A stretch of DNA of 64,000 nt, taken from positions 5,518,001-5,582,000 of the forward strand of contig NZ_AP018254.1 of the NCBI RefSeq assembly GCF_002368395.1, in the 5' to 3' direction. The notes below the pieces were generated by a model. That model did no database searches, had not been told where the DNA came from, and saw only the letters and a program-made list of their open reading frames with translations. Made by a program: the position numbers and the translations under genes. The stretch is from Calothrix sp. NIES-3974 (GTDB lineage Bacteria; Cyanobacteriota; Cyanobacteriia; Cyanobacteriales; Nostocaceae). Position 1 is the first letter of the stretch; each line of letters opens with the position of its first letter. Positions 8,821 to 17,403 of this stretch are shown in pieces.

Positions 8821-9131
8821 GGATTTAATCTAAATTCTTCAGGTTTACTCTTCTTTCTATAGTTCCCCAGTTGATCCAAAAAATCACAATGGTAAGCATC
8901 GGGAGGAGGGAGCAGGGAATACTGCGTACACCAGAACGCATAAAAGCGCTTTTCCCTACTCTCTACCCCCATCTACTTAGGACTTATTAAAAAATAGTAA
9001 AGACGCGATATATCGCATCTCTATATGCATCTCTATATCCTGTAAGCGTTATATCTCTTTCATCTAAAATTAGTATAAGAATGATAAATTTATCATTGTC
9101 TAAATCATCAGTATGAACAGTTCTCAACCAC
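8821..9131. other. Non-coding spacer with a near-perfect palindrome
   Basis: No gene seen. AGACGCGATATATCGCATCT at 9001-9020 is a member of the GAGACGCGA palindrome family. Heptamer-like GGGAGGAGGGAGCAGGG repeats occur at about 8901-8917. Confidence 0.5.
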
Positions 9132-9557
9132 CTAGAAGGAACGCTCTTGTATGTATCGTTCTAATTGTGTTGTGCGTTCTTTAGTCATTCTCTCCAGACA
9201 ATTATTCAAAAAACCGCTATAACCGGAACCCCGACGTGAGCTATAGACTTCAAATAAGCAGTTAGTATCTCGAAACTTAATCCAATTTTGTTGAGCTTTA
9301 ATTAATTCTTTACGCTCATCACCATTAACTTGATTATAAAGTCTTTTGTAAACCTGATTAAGCCTCCTGTCTGCTGCTTGGTAAGCTTTTGCAGTACAAA
9401 GTTTCCATTCTACGTTACTACCGGGATTAGCACAGTTAGTTTGTTGTGCTATTACCTCAAGCTGTTTCCCCATTAATAGGTTAAACAAAATACATATAGT
9501 TACAATTGCTGATGCTGATATAATGCTGCTAATACGCCAGTTAACATTTTGTTGCAT
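9132..9557 (-). CDS. LprI/DUF1311-type secreted protein
   Basis: 141 residues with an N-terminal hydrophobic segment (about 9-29) that looks like a signal anchor or signal peptide. It is followed by the LprI-type domain: VEWKLCTAKAYQAADRRLNQ, Cys42, Cys54, Cys100 and Cys120 as two likely disulfides, and the KAQQNWIKFRDTNC segment. LprI in Mycobacterium inhibits lysozyme; in other bacteria this domain's role is mostly unknown. The protein probably acts in the periplasm. It stands alone, divergent from the next gene. Confidence 0.75.
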   Translation of the reverse strand: MQQNVNWRISSIISASAIVTICILFNLLMGKQLEVIAQQTNCANPGSNVEWKLCTAKAYQAADRRLNQVYKRLYNQVNGDERKELIKAQQNWIKFRDTNCLFEVYSSRRGSGYSGFLNNCLERMTKERTTQLERYIQERSF

Positions 9558-10403
9558 ATTCTTTTTACTCTTCTATGATTTCGCGGAAGATATTCCTGCA
9601 CTTTGTTTATTTATTTGTTCTCTTACCCAAATAGTTGCAGACTAATACTGAATATAGTTGCTAAAAAAATCACATATTTTTAATATGTTCCTGAAGTTTT
9701 TCTAAGTACAGGACAAAAATTGTGGGACATAAATAAAATTACCCGTTTTTGAGTCCAGATTGAGAACAATAAAACGAATAAAATCTAACCATAACGCTTT
9801 ACAAGCTTTTCCTGCATTTCTCACGAGGGAGTGATAAGCCTTGAGTATTGGGTTGATTTTCCTGCTACTCCCTACTCACTGAAAGTTTGAGGAATTTGTG
9901 AGAAATCCGAGTTTTGTCCCGTATAGAGACAACAGATATAATCGATGAAATTATTGCTATATCTAGCTTTTTCAATTACGTAGCTTGTACACCAAGTATA
10001 AGTAACATGAATTGGTATGGGACTCTTGTCATTCGTGAAAAATTATGCCATGATTGACCCCCACCAAGCTACCCAAAATCGATGAAAATCTTGCCACGAA
10101 TCAAATCAATGTTTTACAACCCTTACCTCAGCCTTTTATTCCCCTTTGTCAATTTGTAAAAATATTTTCACGAGCAATATTCAACAAACAAATGTAACAA
10201 AAATCAAAATTTCATCATCATAAATACAGTCATCACCAAATCATTTCCGCCGAAAAAATAATTACTTGAAAGATTAATTATTTTCTCAATAAAGAATGAT
10301 TTTTTAAGTGTATATACTGAACATTTTCGGAGATTTTAACCATAACATACACCTAATACCTGGAAGCTAAGTGTATGTAAGTAGAGTGTGAGGAAGAGTC
10401 AAA
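9558..10403. other. 846-bp divergent spacer; holds R1 copy B and an AT-rich promoter region
   Basis: No open frame of note. R1 copy B is at 9811-9911. The last 200 bp before the next gene are very AT-rich, with a TATACT-like hexamer at about 10313-10318. I see no RNA gene. Confidence 0.4.
9811..9911 (+). repeat. R1 intergenic repeat, copy B
   Basis: Left arm CCTGCATTTCTCACGAG, centre with TTGATTTTCCTGCTACTCCC, right arm TTTGTGAGAAATCCGAG. The ends are inverted copies of each other. Confidence 0.65.
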
Positions 10404-11702
10404 TTGAGTCAACAACTTAATACTAATTATCTATTTAATTGTCCCGAATGGCTAGCAATTAGTGTAATTTGTGTCACTGGAATCATTACCATTCCTGGGG
10501 AAAATGCGGATGCAGCGGTTTCTCCCGATTTCGACCTATCTGGGAGGGAGTCACAAATTACAGAGCAATTACCAGTCCAGCAGATAGATATTGCCACTAA
10601 AATTAAACAACACCGTTTGCAAGCTGAAGCCATCAGTCAAAGATTACAAACCAACACTAATAGTCACCCGAATCATGATTTGCGGGATTTAAGTGAAGTC
10701 CAAGCACCAAAATTAACCACGGAATTGGAAAAACCGGATTTGACCGAACTGACTAAATCCAGAACTACAGCTTTAATCACCAAATTAAAACGCGTTTCCA
10801 TTCCGGAAATGGACCCTGTAACTAAAGGTGAAAACCCATCCCCTGGAACCACGGATGATGTAATTACCAAGTTAAAAACATCCCGTCAGCAAAAACAAAT
10901 CATTGCTCAATCAGATTCTTCCGGAGTGGTGGGAGATACCTTTGGAGAGATAAATAAACTCCGTCAGCAATTACTAATTGACCCCATTGATCCAGTCATT
11001 GTCAGAGGAAAACCACCAGTTGCATCACCGTCCTCCAGTGCTGGAACACCGACTGCGTATGGAGTTGGTTCTCGTCAAGCCTATATTGGGGGTGGTGTCA
11101 GCTTTCCATTAGATGGTAAACGCGATCGCACTGATGGTTCCTTGTCCTTTGGTTTTGGAGAAGGAGACCCGGTAAATTCTCTGGGGATTGAATTCAATTT
11201 CAATATTACCAGTATCGGGGATGCAAATGACTTTGATTTTGGTGATAGTGGAACCATTGGCTTTAAATTACACCGTTTCATTGGTCGAGGTACTGCTGTT
11301 GCTTTTGGTTGGTCTAATCCGATTCGTTGGGGAGATACGGATCGAACCCGTCCGACTTTGTACGGAGTTGTGACGACATCAATTCCTCTCCAACCTGACA
11401 ATCCGAACCATCAATTACCCCTCACGGTTTCAGTTGGTGTTGGAAGTGGTGCATTTCGTTCCAAGGGTGCATTTGCAGACGGTCAAGACACTCCGAATGT
11501 CTTTGGTAGTGTTGGGTTACAGGTAATCCCCCAAGCATCTCTGGTTGGTAGTTGGACAGGAAATCGTTTGAATTTGGGTGTTTCCGTTGTCCCGATTAAA
11601 AATATTCCCCTGGTGATTAATGCAATTTACACCGATGTCACCGATAACTTGAATTTTGGATCAGGTCTATCCATTATTGCTGGTTCCGGTTTCCGTTTCT
11701 AA
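10404..11702 (+). CDS. Secreted or outer-membrane protein of unknown function, beta-rich C-terminal half
   Basis: 432 residues from a TTG start at 10404, preceded by AGGAAGAG at about 10391-10398; the next in-frame ATG would remove the signal. Residues 15-37 are hydrophobic and end in GENADAA, a likely signal peptide. Residues 40-200 are polar with coiled-coil-like stretches. From about residue 215 there are alternating beta-strands rich in Gly, Phe and Asn, ending GSGLSIIAGSGFRF with a terminal Phe, as in outer-membrane barrels. I do not recognise the family. It is followed by another secreted unknown. Confidence 0.6.
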   Translation: MSQQLNTNYLFNCPEWLAISVICVTGIITIPGENADAAVSPDFDLSGRESQITEQLPVQQIDIATKIKQHRLQAEAISQRLQTNTNSHPNHDLRDLSEVQAPKLTTELEKPDLTELTKSRTTALITKLKRVSIPEMDPVTKGENPSPGTTDDVITKLKTSRQQKQIIAQSDSSGVVGDTFGEINKLRQQLLIDPIDPVIVRGKPPVASPSSSAGTPTAYGVGSRQAYIGGGVSFPLDGKRDRTDGSLSFGFGEGDPVNSLGIEFNFNITSIGDANDFDFGDSGTIGFKLHRFIGRGTAVAFGWSNPIRWGDTDRTRPTLYGVVTTSIPLQPDNPNHQLPLTVSVGVGSGAFRSKGAFADGQDTPNVFGSVGLQVIPQASLVGSWTGNRLNLGVSVVPIKNIPLVINAIYTDVTDNLNFGSGLSIIAGSGFRF

Positions 11703-11719
11703 TCCTCATACTCTGTCAC

Positions 11720-11820
11720 CCAGGTTTCTCACAAAACCCTAAAACTTTCAGGGAGTAGGGAAGAGAAAGGAAATTAAGTCATTACTCAACGTTTACGGTT
11801 CACCCATGAGAAATGCAGGA
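11720..11820 (-). repeat. R1 intergenic repeat, copy C (inverted)
   Basis: Starts 17 bp after the preceding stop codon. Arms CAGGTTTCTCACAAAACCCT and ATGAGAAATGCAGG, with the purine-rich GGGAGTAGGGAAGAG centre. Opposite orientation to copies A, B, E, H and I. Confidence 0.65.
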
Positions 11821-12126
11821 TTACAGCAGTTTATAAAGTAAAAATATGAAAGTAAAAAGTCAAAAAAATTATGAATTTATTTTCAATTTTGCTGTTGAAC
11901 TTGTTCCATAAAGTGGTTTTGAGCAAGCCTTAAAGTTTGGTTAGAAGTCACAGATTTAGCTGTTAATTCTTGCCGGATACCATTTTACAAAAATTTTGAT
12001 ACAGTTTCTCCCCTCGCTTCTCCCACATCCTTGCTCCCCGTTAGGTATCAACTCTAAAGTAAAACGGTATTACTCCCCACTCACACTCTTCCAACTAAAT
12101 TCTATCCTCAATTTTTGTTTTGGTAT
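11821..12126. other. Non-coding spacer
   Basis: AT-rich spacer of about 300 bp between copy C and the next gene. No gene, RNA or clear promoter could be picked out. Confidence 0.4.
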
Positions 12127-12723
12127 ATGCGTCACAAATTCATTTTTCAAGTTGGTTTTGGACTGGTTAGTATTTCCTCCTTACTGAACTTCGCTCCTGT
12201 TTCCTTAGCTGGAGATACAATTATTCGCGGAGCTGCAATAGATTCATCTTTTGCACCAGTAAATCCAGGTATTGCCACACCGAATCCAGGAATTGTATTT
12301 CAAGGTGATAACATCATTGTGACAGACCAGGTGCAGTCAGGTTTAAATAAAAGCATTAATGAGATTTTTAATAGTAATCAAAATCAGGATAGTACGGTGA
12401 TCGCTTTGATTCGAGGTGATAATATTACCTTCGCAAAACAGCAAGTCATCGACGCATTTACCAAAGTTGGAGTCGATGTTAATTTAACAACAGAACTAAG
12501 CGCTAGATTGGAAGCTTTATTTAACTCCCAATCCGTGGATATTAATCAACTGAATGCGGCAATTAAAATTTATAATCAGATTGTCAGTCAAACTGGTGAT
12601 AGTAACCTAATTGCTCTGAGTGAATTAGCGGAATTTAAAAAAGTCGCCGAAGTTTTGAAAAAACTGCGACGTACAGTTAACTGTTCAACTCGTGTTCAGA
12701 GTAATGAGTGCATAAGTCTTTAA
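12127..12723 (+). CDS. Secreted protein of unknown function
   Basis: 198 residues from ATG 12127 (an in-frame TTG lies four codons upstream). The N-terminus MRHKFIFQVGFGLVSISSLL continues to ...PVSLAGD, a clear signal peptide. The mature part begins with a short Pro/Gly-rich repeat (PVNPGIATPNPGIVF), then a helical region (about 60-175), and ends with two cysteines (NCSTRVQSNECISL) that could pair. There is no catalytic motif and I do not recognise it. It follows the beta-rich secreted protein and may work with it, but the 424-bp gap makes one transcript uncertain. Confidence 0.55.
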   Translation: MRHKFIFQVGFGLVSISSLLNFAPVSLAGDTIIRGAAIDSSFAPVNPGIATPNPGIVFQGDNIIVTDQVQSGLNKSINEIFNSNQNQDSTVIALIRGDNITFAKQQVIDAFTKVGVDVNLTTELSARLEALFNSQSVDINQLNAAIKIYNQIVSQTGDSNLIALSELAEFKKVAEVLKKLRRTVNCSTRVQSNECISL

Positions 12724-12750
12724 AATCAGCTTTTCCCCATCTCCCTTGCT

Positions 12751-13467
12751 TTAGAACAAGGACATGGCGTAGAGATGAAAATCATCATTGGTGGTGGATG
12801 TGAGATATTGCTGGAACCAACCGCTAGCGAGTCTCCCGATTTCCCGCAACATTGAGGTTTCGTCCCAGGATTGATTACCATCACCAATGATTTCCAATTG
12901 TTTCTGCTGTGTGGGAATTTGGGCAAAAATATATTTATTGGCTGATATTGCTTGTAAATCGTGACCATCAACAATTAATAAAGTTGGAGCAAGCAATGAG
13001 GCGATATTTATACCAACTAAATCGGTTTTGACACCGCGGGTGACAACAGCTTTGACTGCGCTTTTCTGTGCTGATGCAGCAATTAAAGCAGTCACCCCAC
13101 TACTGCGATCGCCAAAATAACCAATTTGTAAGTTGCGTGTGAAGGGATTTACCTTTAGCCAATCGGTAACGGTAACTAATCGGGATGAAAAATGAGCTAC
13201 ATTACCGTAAAAATGCTTAGTTCTTTGGTCAATAATTTCCTCTTCTTTCGTCAATAAATCAATGAGTAAGGTTGCCAATCCTGCTTGACGAAAAATATGG
13301 GCGAGATAACGGTTACGAGTGCTGTAACGGCTATGACCACTGCCATGCACAAACACAACCATCCCTTCCGCATTGACAGGTATAATTAATTCTCCCTCTA
13401 ATTGCTGCCGACCCAGGTCAACATGAACAATTTGTTCTTCAACATCGAATATATTTTTTTGATACAT
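12751..13467 (-). CDS. Alpha/beta-hydrolase-fold protein (dienelactone-hydrolase-like), catalytic triad apparently lost
   Basis: 238 residues with the fold of the dienelactone hydrolase/DUF-type alpha/beta hydrolases: VVFVHGSGHSRYSTRNRYLA (about 37-56), LATLLIDLLT, and LAPTLLIVDGHD (Asp170). Where relatives carry a GxFGASTGA-type nucleophile elbow, this protein has GYFGDRSSG (116-124). Where they carry a THLF-type His near the end, it has IGDGNQSWDE (194-203). Two of three triad residues are therefore missing, so a non-catalytic role or a shifted active site is likely. Ser122 or Ser123 could in principle substitute. It is convergent with the secreted gene at 12127. Confidence 0.7.
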   Translation of the reverse strand: MYQKNIFDVEEQIVHVDLGRQQLEGELIIPVNAEGMVVFVHGSGHSRYSTRNRYLAHIFRQAGLATLLIDLLTKEEEIIDQRTKHFYGNVAHFSSRLVTVTDWLKVNPFTRNLQIGYFGDRSSGVTALIAASAQKSAVKAVVTRGVKTDLVGINIASLLAPTLLIVDGHDLQAISANKYIFAQIPTQQKQLEIIGDGNQSWDETSMLREIGRLASGWFQQYLTSTTNDDFHLYAMSLF

Positions 13468-13510
13468 TGTGTTTCGCCTCTCAAGCGGTGAATGAATGTA
13501 GATGCAAACT

Positions 13511-13621
13511 CTAATACTCCACCAAACTCAAAATGCTGGGTGGAAGTCAGGGAATAGGGAGTAGGGAACAGGGAGTAGTAAATAATATTACCCAGTAAAG
13601 TGGACTTGTTAGACTACTAGC
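13511..13621. repeat. Diverged CTAG-type MITE with embedded heptamers (tentative)
   Basis: The left end CTAATACTCCACCAAACTC resembles the ends of the elements at 32434 and 44652; the right end is TTAGACTACTAG. The centre is a heptamer tract (GGGAATAGGGAGTAGGGAAC). It lies in the promoter region of the hydrolase-like gene. Confidence 0.35.
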
Positions 13622-13750
13622 GCAATCGAGTAAATAATTTCTCTTTATAGTTTTAACCTTAAGTTAATTTGCGGAGAATCAAACTGAATTTCTCTTTCTC
13701 TTAAGCTTTGAGCTTTAATATCCGTAATCTATTTATAAAAGTTCATCACC

Positions 13751-13847
13751 TAGATTTCTCAAAAATTCTTAAAACCGACGGTAAGTAGGGAATAGTCAGT
13801 AGGAAGTATTAAGGATAATTAATCCATTCCTCAATCAGAAATCCGGA
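13751..13847 (-). repeat. R1 intergenic repeat, copy D (diverged, inverted)
   Basis: Arms AGATTTCTCAAAAATTCTTA and CAATCAGAAATCCGG with a GTAAGTAGGGAATAG centre. It is the most diverged full-length copy. Confidence 0.5.
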
Positions 13848-13953
13848 ATCATCCCTATTTGAACGTGAATTCGACAGATTCAAATAACCTCTCTCCAAAA
13901 TGGATACAGGCTGTGGAAAAATTGATTTTTGGTTAAAACCACAGAATTTTCTG

Positions 13954-13978
13954 CCCCTCTCCGTTCTGCGGAGAGGGG
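13954..13978. repeat. Perfect 10-bp-stem hairpin
   Basis: CCCCTCTCCG, a 5-base loop, then CGGAGAGGGG, followed by TTGGGGTGAGGTT. This sequence type is scattered widely in cyanobacterial spacers. The spacer 13848-14322 otherwise shows no gene. Confidence 0.6.
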
Positions 13979-14322
13979 TTGGGGTGAGGTTGATCGAACT
14001 CACGTTATTTGAAGCAAATCCCTGCAATTTACTTCAGAGGGGGAGTAGGGGAAGCAACAAAAGGAGGAGGAGAAAATGTATAAACATTTTTGGGAAATGG
14101 TAGAAGTCGCAAGTGAGTCGCTGTGATGTACTGCTGACAGTAAAAACAGATAACAGTAGTTTTCCCTGCTCCCGGATCTACGACCTCATCAAAACCATAA
14201 ATTTTCCTATTTACAGACTGAGATTATCCTGATGGATATCCTCACAAAATCCTCAAACTTTATTTATATATTTGTAGGAGAAGCAAATTCAAAATCATAC
14301 TGAAAAATTGGGTGGAGACGAC

Positions 14323-15369
14323 ATGATGAATTATGGGGTAGATACATCAGTTTCCTATATGGGAATGACATTGCGATCGCCTTTAGTTGTAAGTGCATCG
14401 CCCTTGTCGGAAGATATTAGTAATATTATGCGAATGGAGGATGCGGGAGCGGGAGCTGTAGTTCTTTATTCCCTCTTTGAAGAGCAAATCCCAGCAGCAA
14501 GTAAACAAGATAATTATCAAGCCAAGTATAACTCTGGACAACATATGTTTTCTTTGGCTTATTCCCCCGAATCGCCAACTTTTCGTACCCGTCCAGATGA
14601 ATATATCGAGTTAATTCGCACTGCAAAACAAAAAGTCGATATCCCAATTATTGCCAGTTTGAATTGCACCTCCCTGGGTAATTGGATTAATTATGCTCGC
14701 TATATCGAACAAGCTGGTGCCGATGGATTAGAATTGAATATTTATATCGTTCCCACCGACATTAACTTAACCAGCGGAGAAATTGAGCAAAATTATTTGG
14801 ATATATTACAAGCAGTGAAAGCTGCGGTGAAAATTCCCATTGCAGTTAAACTCAATCCTTTCCTCACAAATGTGGGAAATTTAGCCAAAAAACTAGACCT
14901 TGCGGGAGCAGATGCATTGGTTTTATTCAATCGGTTTTATTTACCAGATATTAATTTAAATAAACTCCAAGTAGAACCCAATGTATTCTTAAGTTCTCCC
15001 CAAGCAAAACGATTACCAATGCGTTGGATAGCCATTCTATATGGACAAATAGCTGCGAATTTAGGTGCTACCAGTGGTATTCATCGGGGACACGATGCAG
15101 TGAAATTAATTATGGTTGGTGCAGATGTCACGATGCTATGCTCCACCTTGCTGTTGCATGGAATTAAACAGATTAAGGAAATAGAACTAGAATTATGTGC
15201 ATGGATGGAACAACATGAGTTTTCCGCCATCAGTCAATTTCAAGGAATAATGAGTCACCAAAATAACCTCAATCCCCAAACCTTTGAGCGCGTTCAATAC
15301 ATCCAATCCCTGAAAACCTTTAAACCAGAATGGTCTTTAGCCCACGACACATCCTATTATTTTGGTTAA
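14323..15369 (+). CDS. Dihydroorotate-dehydrogenase-like flavoprotein
   Basis: 348 residues of a TIM-barrel FMN protein of the DHODH-like group: YMGMTLRSPLVVSASPLSED at the start, then IPIIASLNCTS, ADGLELNIY, IPIAVKLNPF, GADALVLFNRFY and GADVTMLCSTLLLHG. In true PyrD this fold oxidises dihydroorotate to orotate. This subgroup is annotated only as DHODH-like, and its substrate is not established as far as I know. ATG 14323 is chosen over an upstream in-frame TTG because GGAGACG lies 6-12 bases before it. No pyrimidine gene is nearby. Confidence 0.8.
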   Translation: MMNYGVDTSVSYMGMTLRSPLVVSASPLSEDISNIMRMEDAGAGAVVLYSLFEEQIPAASKQDNYQAKYNSGQHMFSLAYSPESPTFRTRPDEYIELIRTAKQKVDIPIIASLNCTSLGNWINYARYIEQAGADGLELNIYIVPTDINLTSGEIEQNYLDILQAVKAAVKIPIAVKLNPFLTNVGNLAKKLDLAGADALVLFNRFYLPDINLNKLQVEPNVFLSSPQAKRLPMRWIAILYGQIAANLGATSGIHRGHDAVKLIMVGADVTMLCSTLLLHGIKQIKEIELELCAWMEQHEFSAISQFQGIMSHQNNLNPQTFERVQYIQSLKTFKPEWSLAHDTSYYFG

Positions 15370-15564
15370 AATCAAAATAATTCGTAATTTGTATTAGCCT
15401 ACGGTAAGCTGATACGCGTCTACGTAATAACCGCTACGCGGGAAGCAAGCTACGTAATATGCAATGCAGACACCAGAACAAATGAAAGTGGTTTTTCTCT
15501 ACTACTCCCTATTTTCCAGCAAGCACTAAAGTCCTCACTACGACCTCAAAATAGTATGCATATT
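15370..15564. other. Non-coding spacer with inverted fragments
   Basis: No gene. It contains short palindromic pieces such as CTACGCGGGAAGCAAGCTACG and a piece resembling parts of 8925-8985 and 27577-27680 (ACACCAGAAC, then CTACTCCCT). These look like decayed interspersed repeats. Confidence 0.35.
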
Positions 15565-15720
15565 ATACCAATTTAATATGAAGACGCATAGAAAGAACCC
15601 CACCTGAACCCTCCCCAATTACCCTACGGGAACTTGCTACGACGAGGGGACGGAATTTCTCCCTCTCCGTAGGTGAAGGAGTGGGTTCAAATTATGTGCA
15701 ACTTTACATTAAATTGGTAT
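15565..15720. mobile_element. 156-bp MITE-like element with terminal inverted repeats
   Basis: The left end ATACCAATTTAATATGAAG pairs with the right end CTTTACATTAAATTGGTAT (about 16 of 19 positions). The interior contains CCCTCCCC and CTCCCTCTCCGTAG palindromic pieces and no open frame. No transposase occurs in the window, so any movement would need one in trans. Confidence 0.7.
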
Positions 15721-15734
15721 CACTTAAGTCCTGT

Positions 15735-15795
15735 TAATTACAAATTAAGAATTACGAATTACGAATTACGAATTACAAATTACGAATTAGTAATT
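15735..15795 (+). repeat. Heptanucleotide tandem repeat (AATTACG)n
   Basis: About eight imperfect units of AATTACG or AATTACA, directly upstream of the carotenoid-isomerase-like gene. This is the STRR type known from Calothrix and Nostoc. Confidence 0.75.
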
Positions 15796-15834
15796 ATCTT
15801 GGTATAATCGAGCAAACCTTGATTGGAGTTGCAA

Positions 15835-17390
15835 GTGTCCACAGAAACTATCACCACCGACACCGATATTATTGTGATTGGTAGCGGTATTGGTGGCTTA
15901 AGTGCGGCTGCATTGCTGGGCTATTATGGTTTTCGTGTTGTGGTGTGCGAAAGTCATACTATCCCTGGGGGTGCAGCTCACGGTTTTGAACGGGATGGAT
16001 ATCAATTTGACTCTGGTCCTTCTTTATATTCCGGTTTATCTGCTCCTTCCCCCAATCCCCTGCGCCAAGTTCTGGATATCATCGGTGTGGAACTGCCATG
16101 TGTTAATTATGATACTTGGGGCTGTTTTGTTCCGGAGGGATATTTTCCCGCTTCCGTAGGTGCAGAACAGTTTTGTCAGGTGTTACGGGATTTACGGGGG
16201 GAAACTGCTGTGGAGGAATGGCAGAATCTACAGGCAATGATGGCTCCCTTTTCCCAAGCATCGGTAGCAATTCCACCTGCGGCTTTACGGTGGGATTTGG
16301 GTGCAATACGCACTATTATGCCTTTTTTGGGTAATTTAGCCAAACATGCGGTGAATGTGAGCAAATTGACAGGGGCTTTTGCTCCCCTATTACGAGGGGT
16401 AGTTCAGGACGAATTTATCTATAACTGGTTGAATTTATTGTGTTTTTTGCTTTCCGGTTTACCAGCAACGGATACATCAGCCGCAGAAGTGGCATTTATG
16501 TTTGCAGATTGGTACAAACCGGGGGTTAAATTAGATTATCCTCTGGGAGGTAGTGCGGCTTTAGTGGATGCCTTAGTTCAGGGTTTACGGAAACACGGAG
16601 GAAAACTATATCTCAATGCCCATGTGGAGCAAATACTGGTTAAAAATAAACGGGCATCGGGTGTAAAATTACGGAATGGGATGGAGATCAACGCCAAAAA
16701 GGCTGTGATTTCCAATGCCTCCATTTGGGACACCTTAAAACTAATTCCGGATGGTGCAATTTCACCCCAGTATCGCCGTCAACGGGAAGCGACACCCGAA
16801 TGTGACAGCTTTATGCATTTACACCTAGGTATTGATGCCCAAGGATTACCAGCTGATTTGGCATGTCATTATATTTTTGTGGAAGACTGGAATTTAGGCA
16901 TTACCACCCCCCAAAACGTCGTAGTTCTATCCATACCTTCCACCCTTGATCCATCCCTGGCACCACCGGGTAAACACGTAATTCATGCCTATACACCTGG
17001 TAACGAACCCTACCACCTCTGGTCAGGGATGAAACGCCATACCCCTGCATACCAACAACAGAAACAAGCTCGGTCAGAGGTGATGTGGAAGGCGATCGCA
17101 AAAATAATTCCCGATATCCAGCAGCGCACGGAAGTAAGTTTGGTGGGAACACCATTAACCCATGCAAGGTTCCTACGTCGTCATCGAGGCAGTTACGGGC
17201 CAGCAATTTCCGCCCAAACAGGCTTATTTCCCACCGGAAAAACCCCCTACGGGGTTTACTCTGTTGTGGTGATTCCACTTTCCCCGGTATCGGTTTACCA
17301 GCAGTAGCAGCTAGTGGAATGATTACAGCCAATACCCTCGCATCTGTAAATGACCATTTACAAATGTTAAGGGAAATTGAGTTGATTTGA
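15835..17390 (+). CDS. Carotenoid-isomerase (CrtH/CRTISO)-like FAD oxidoreductase, frameshifted near its 3' end
   Basis: An N-terminal dinucleotide-binding site (IIVIGSGIGGLSAAALLGYY), ESHTIPGGAAHGFERDGYQF and DSGPSLYSGLS place it with CrtH/phytoene-desaturase-type enzymes that act on carotenoids at the membrane. The starting frame stops at 17307 after an unrelated tail. The conserved C-terminal FAD motif (LLCCGDSTFPGIGLPAVAAS) continues in another frame to 17390. One missing C in the AAAAACCCCC run at about 17237-17246 explains this; restoring it gives a full-length protein of about 519 residues. GTG 15835 is chosen because GGAG lies just upstream; a TTG at 15823 is the alternative. The substrate may differ from that of true CrtH. 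Confidence 0.75.
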
Positions 17391-17403
17391 ACATCCCTGC
17401 TGC

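Noticed and set aside
13809-14103. Overlapping short open frames on both strands
   Set aside because: They are made of R1 copy D and the CCCCTCTCCG hairpin, with no protein-like pattern or ribosome binding site.
15735-15795. Possible CRISPR array
   Set aside because: The unit is only 7 bases without spacers; it is a heptanucleotide tandem repeat. No CRISPR-like repeat-spacer pattern or cas gene was seen anywhere.
17085-17390. Separate 101-codon gene overlapping the carotenoid-isomerase-like gene
   Set aside because: Its second half is the conserved C-terminus of the larger gene in a shifted frame and its first half has no family features; a frameshift explains it better.
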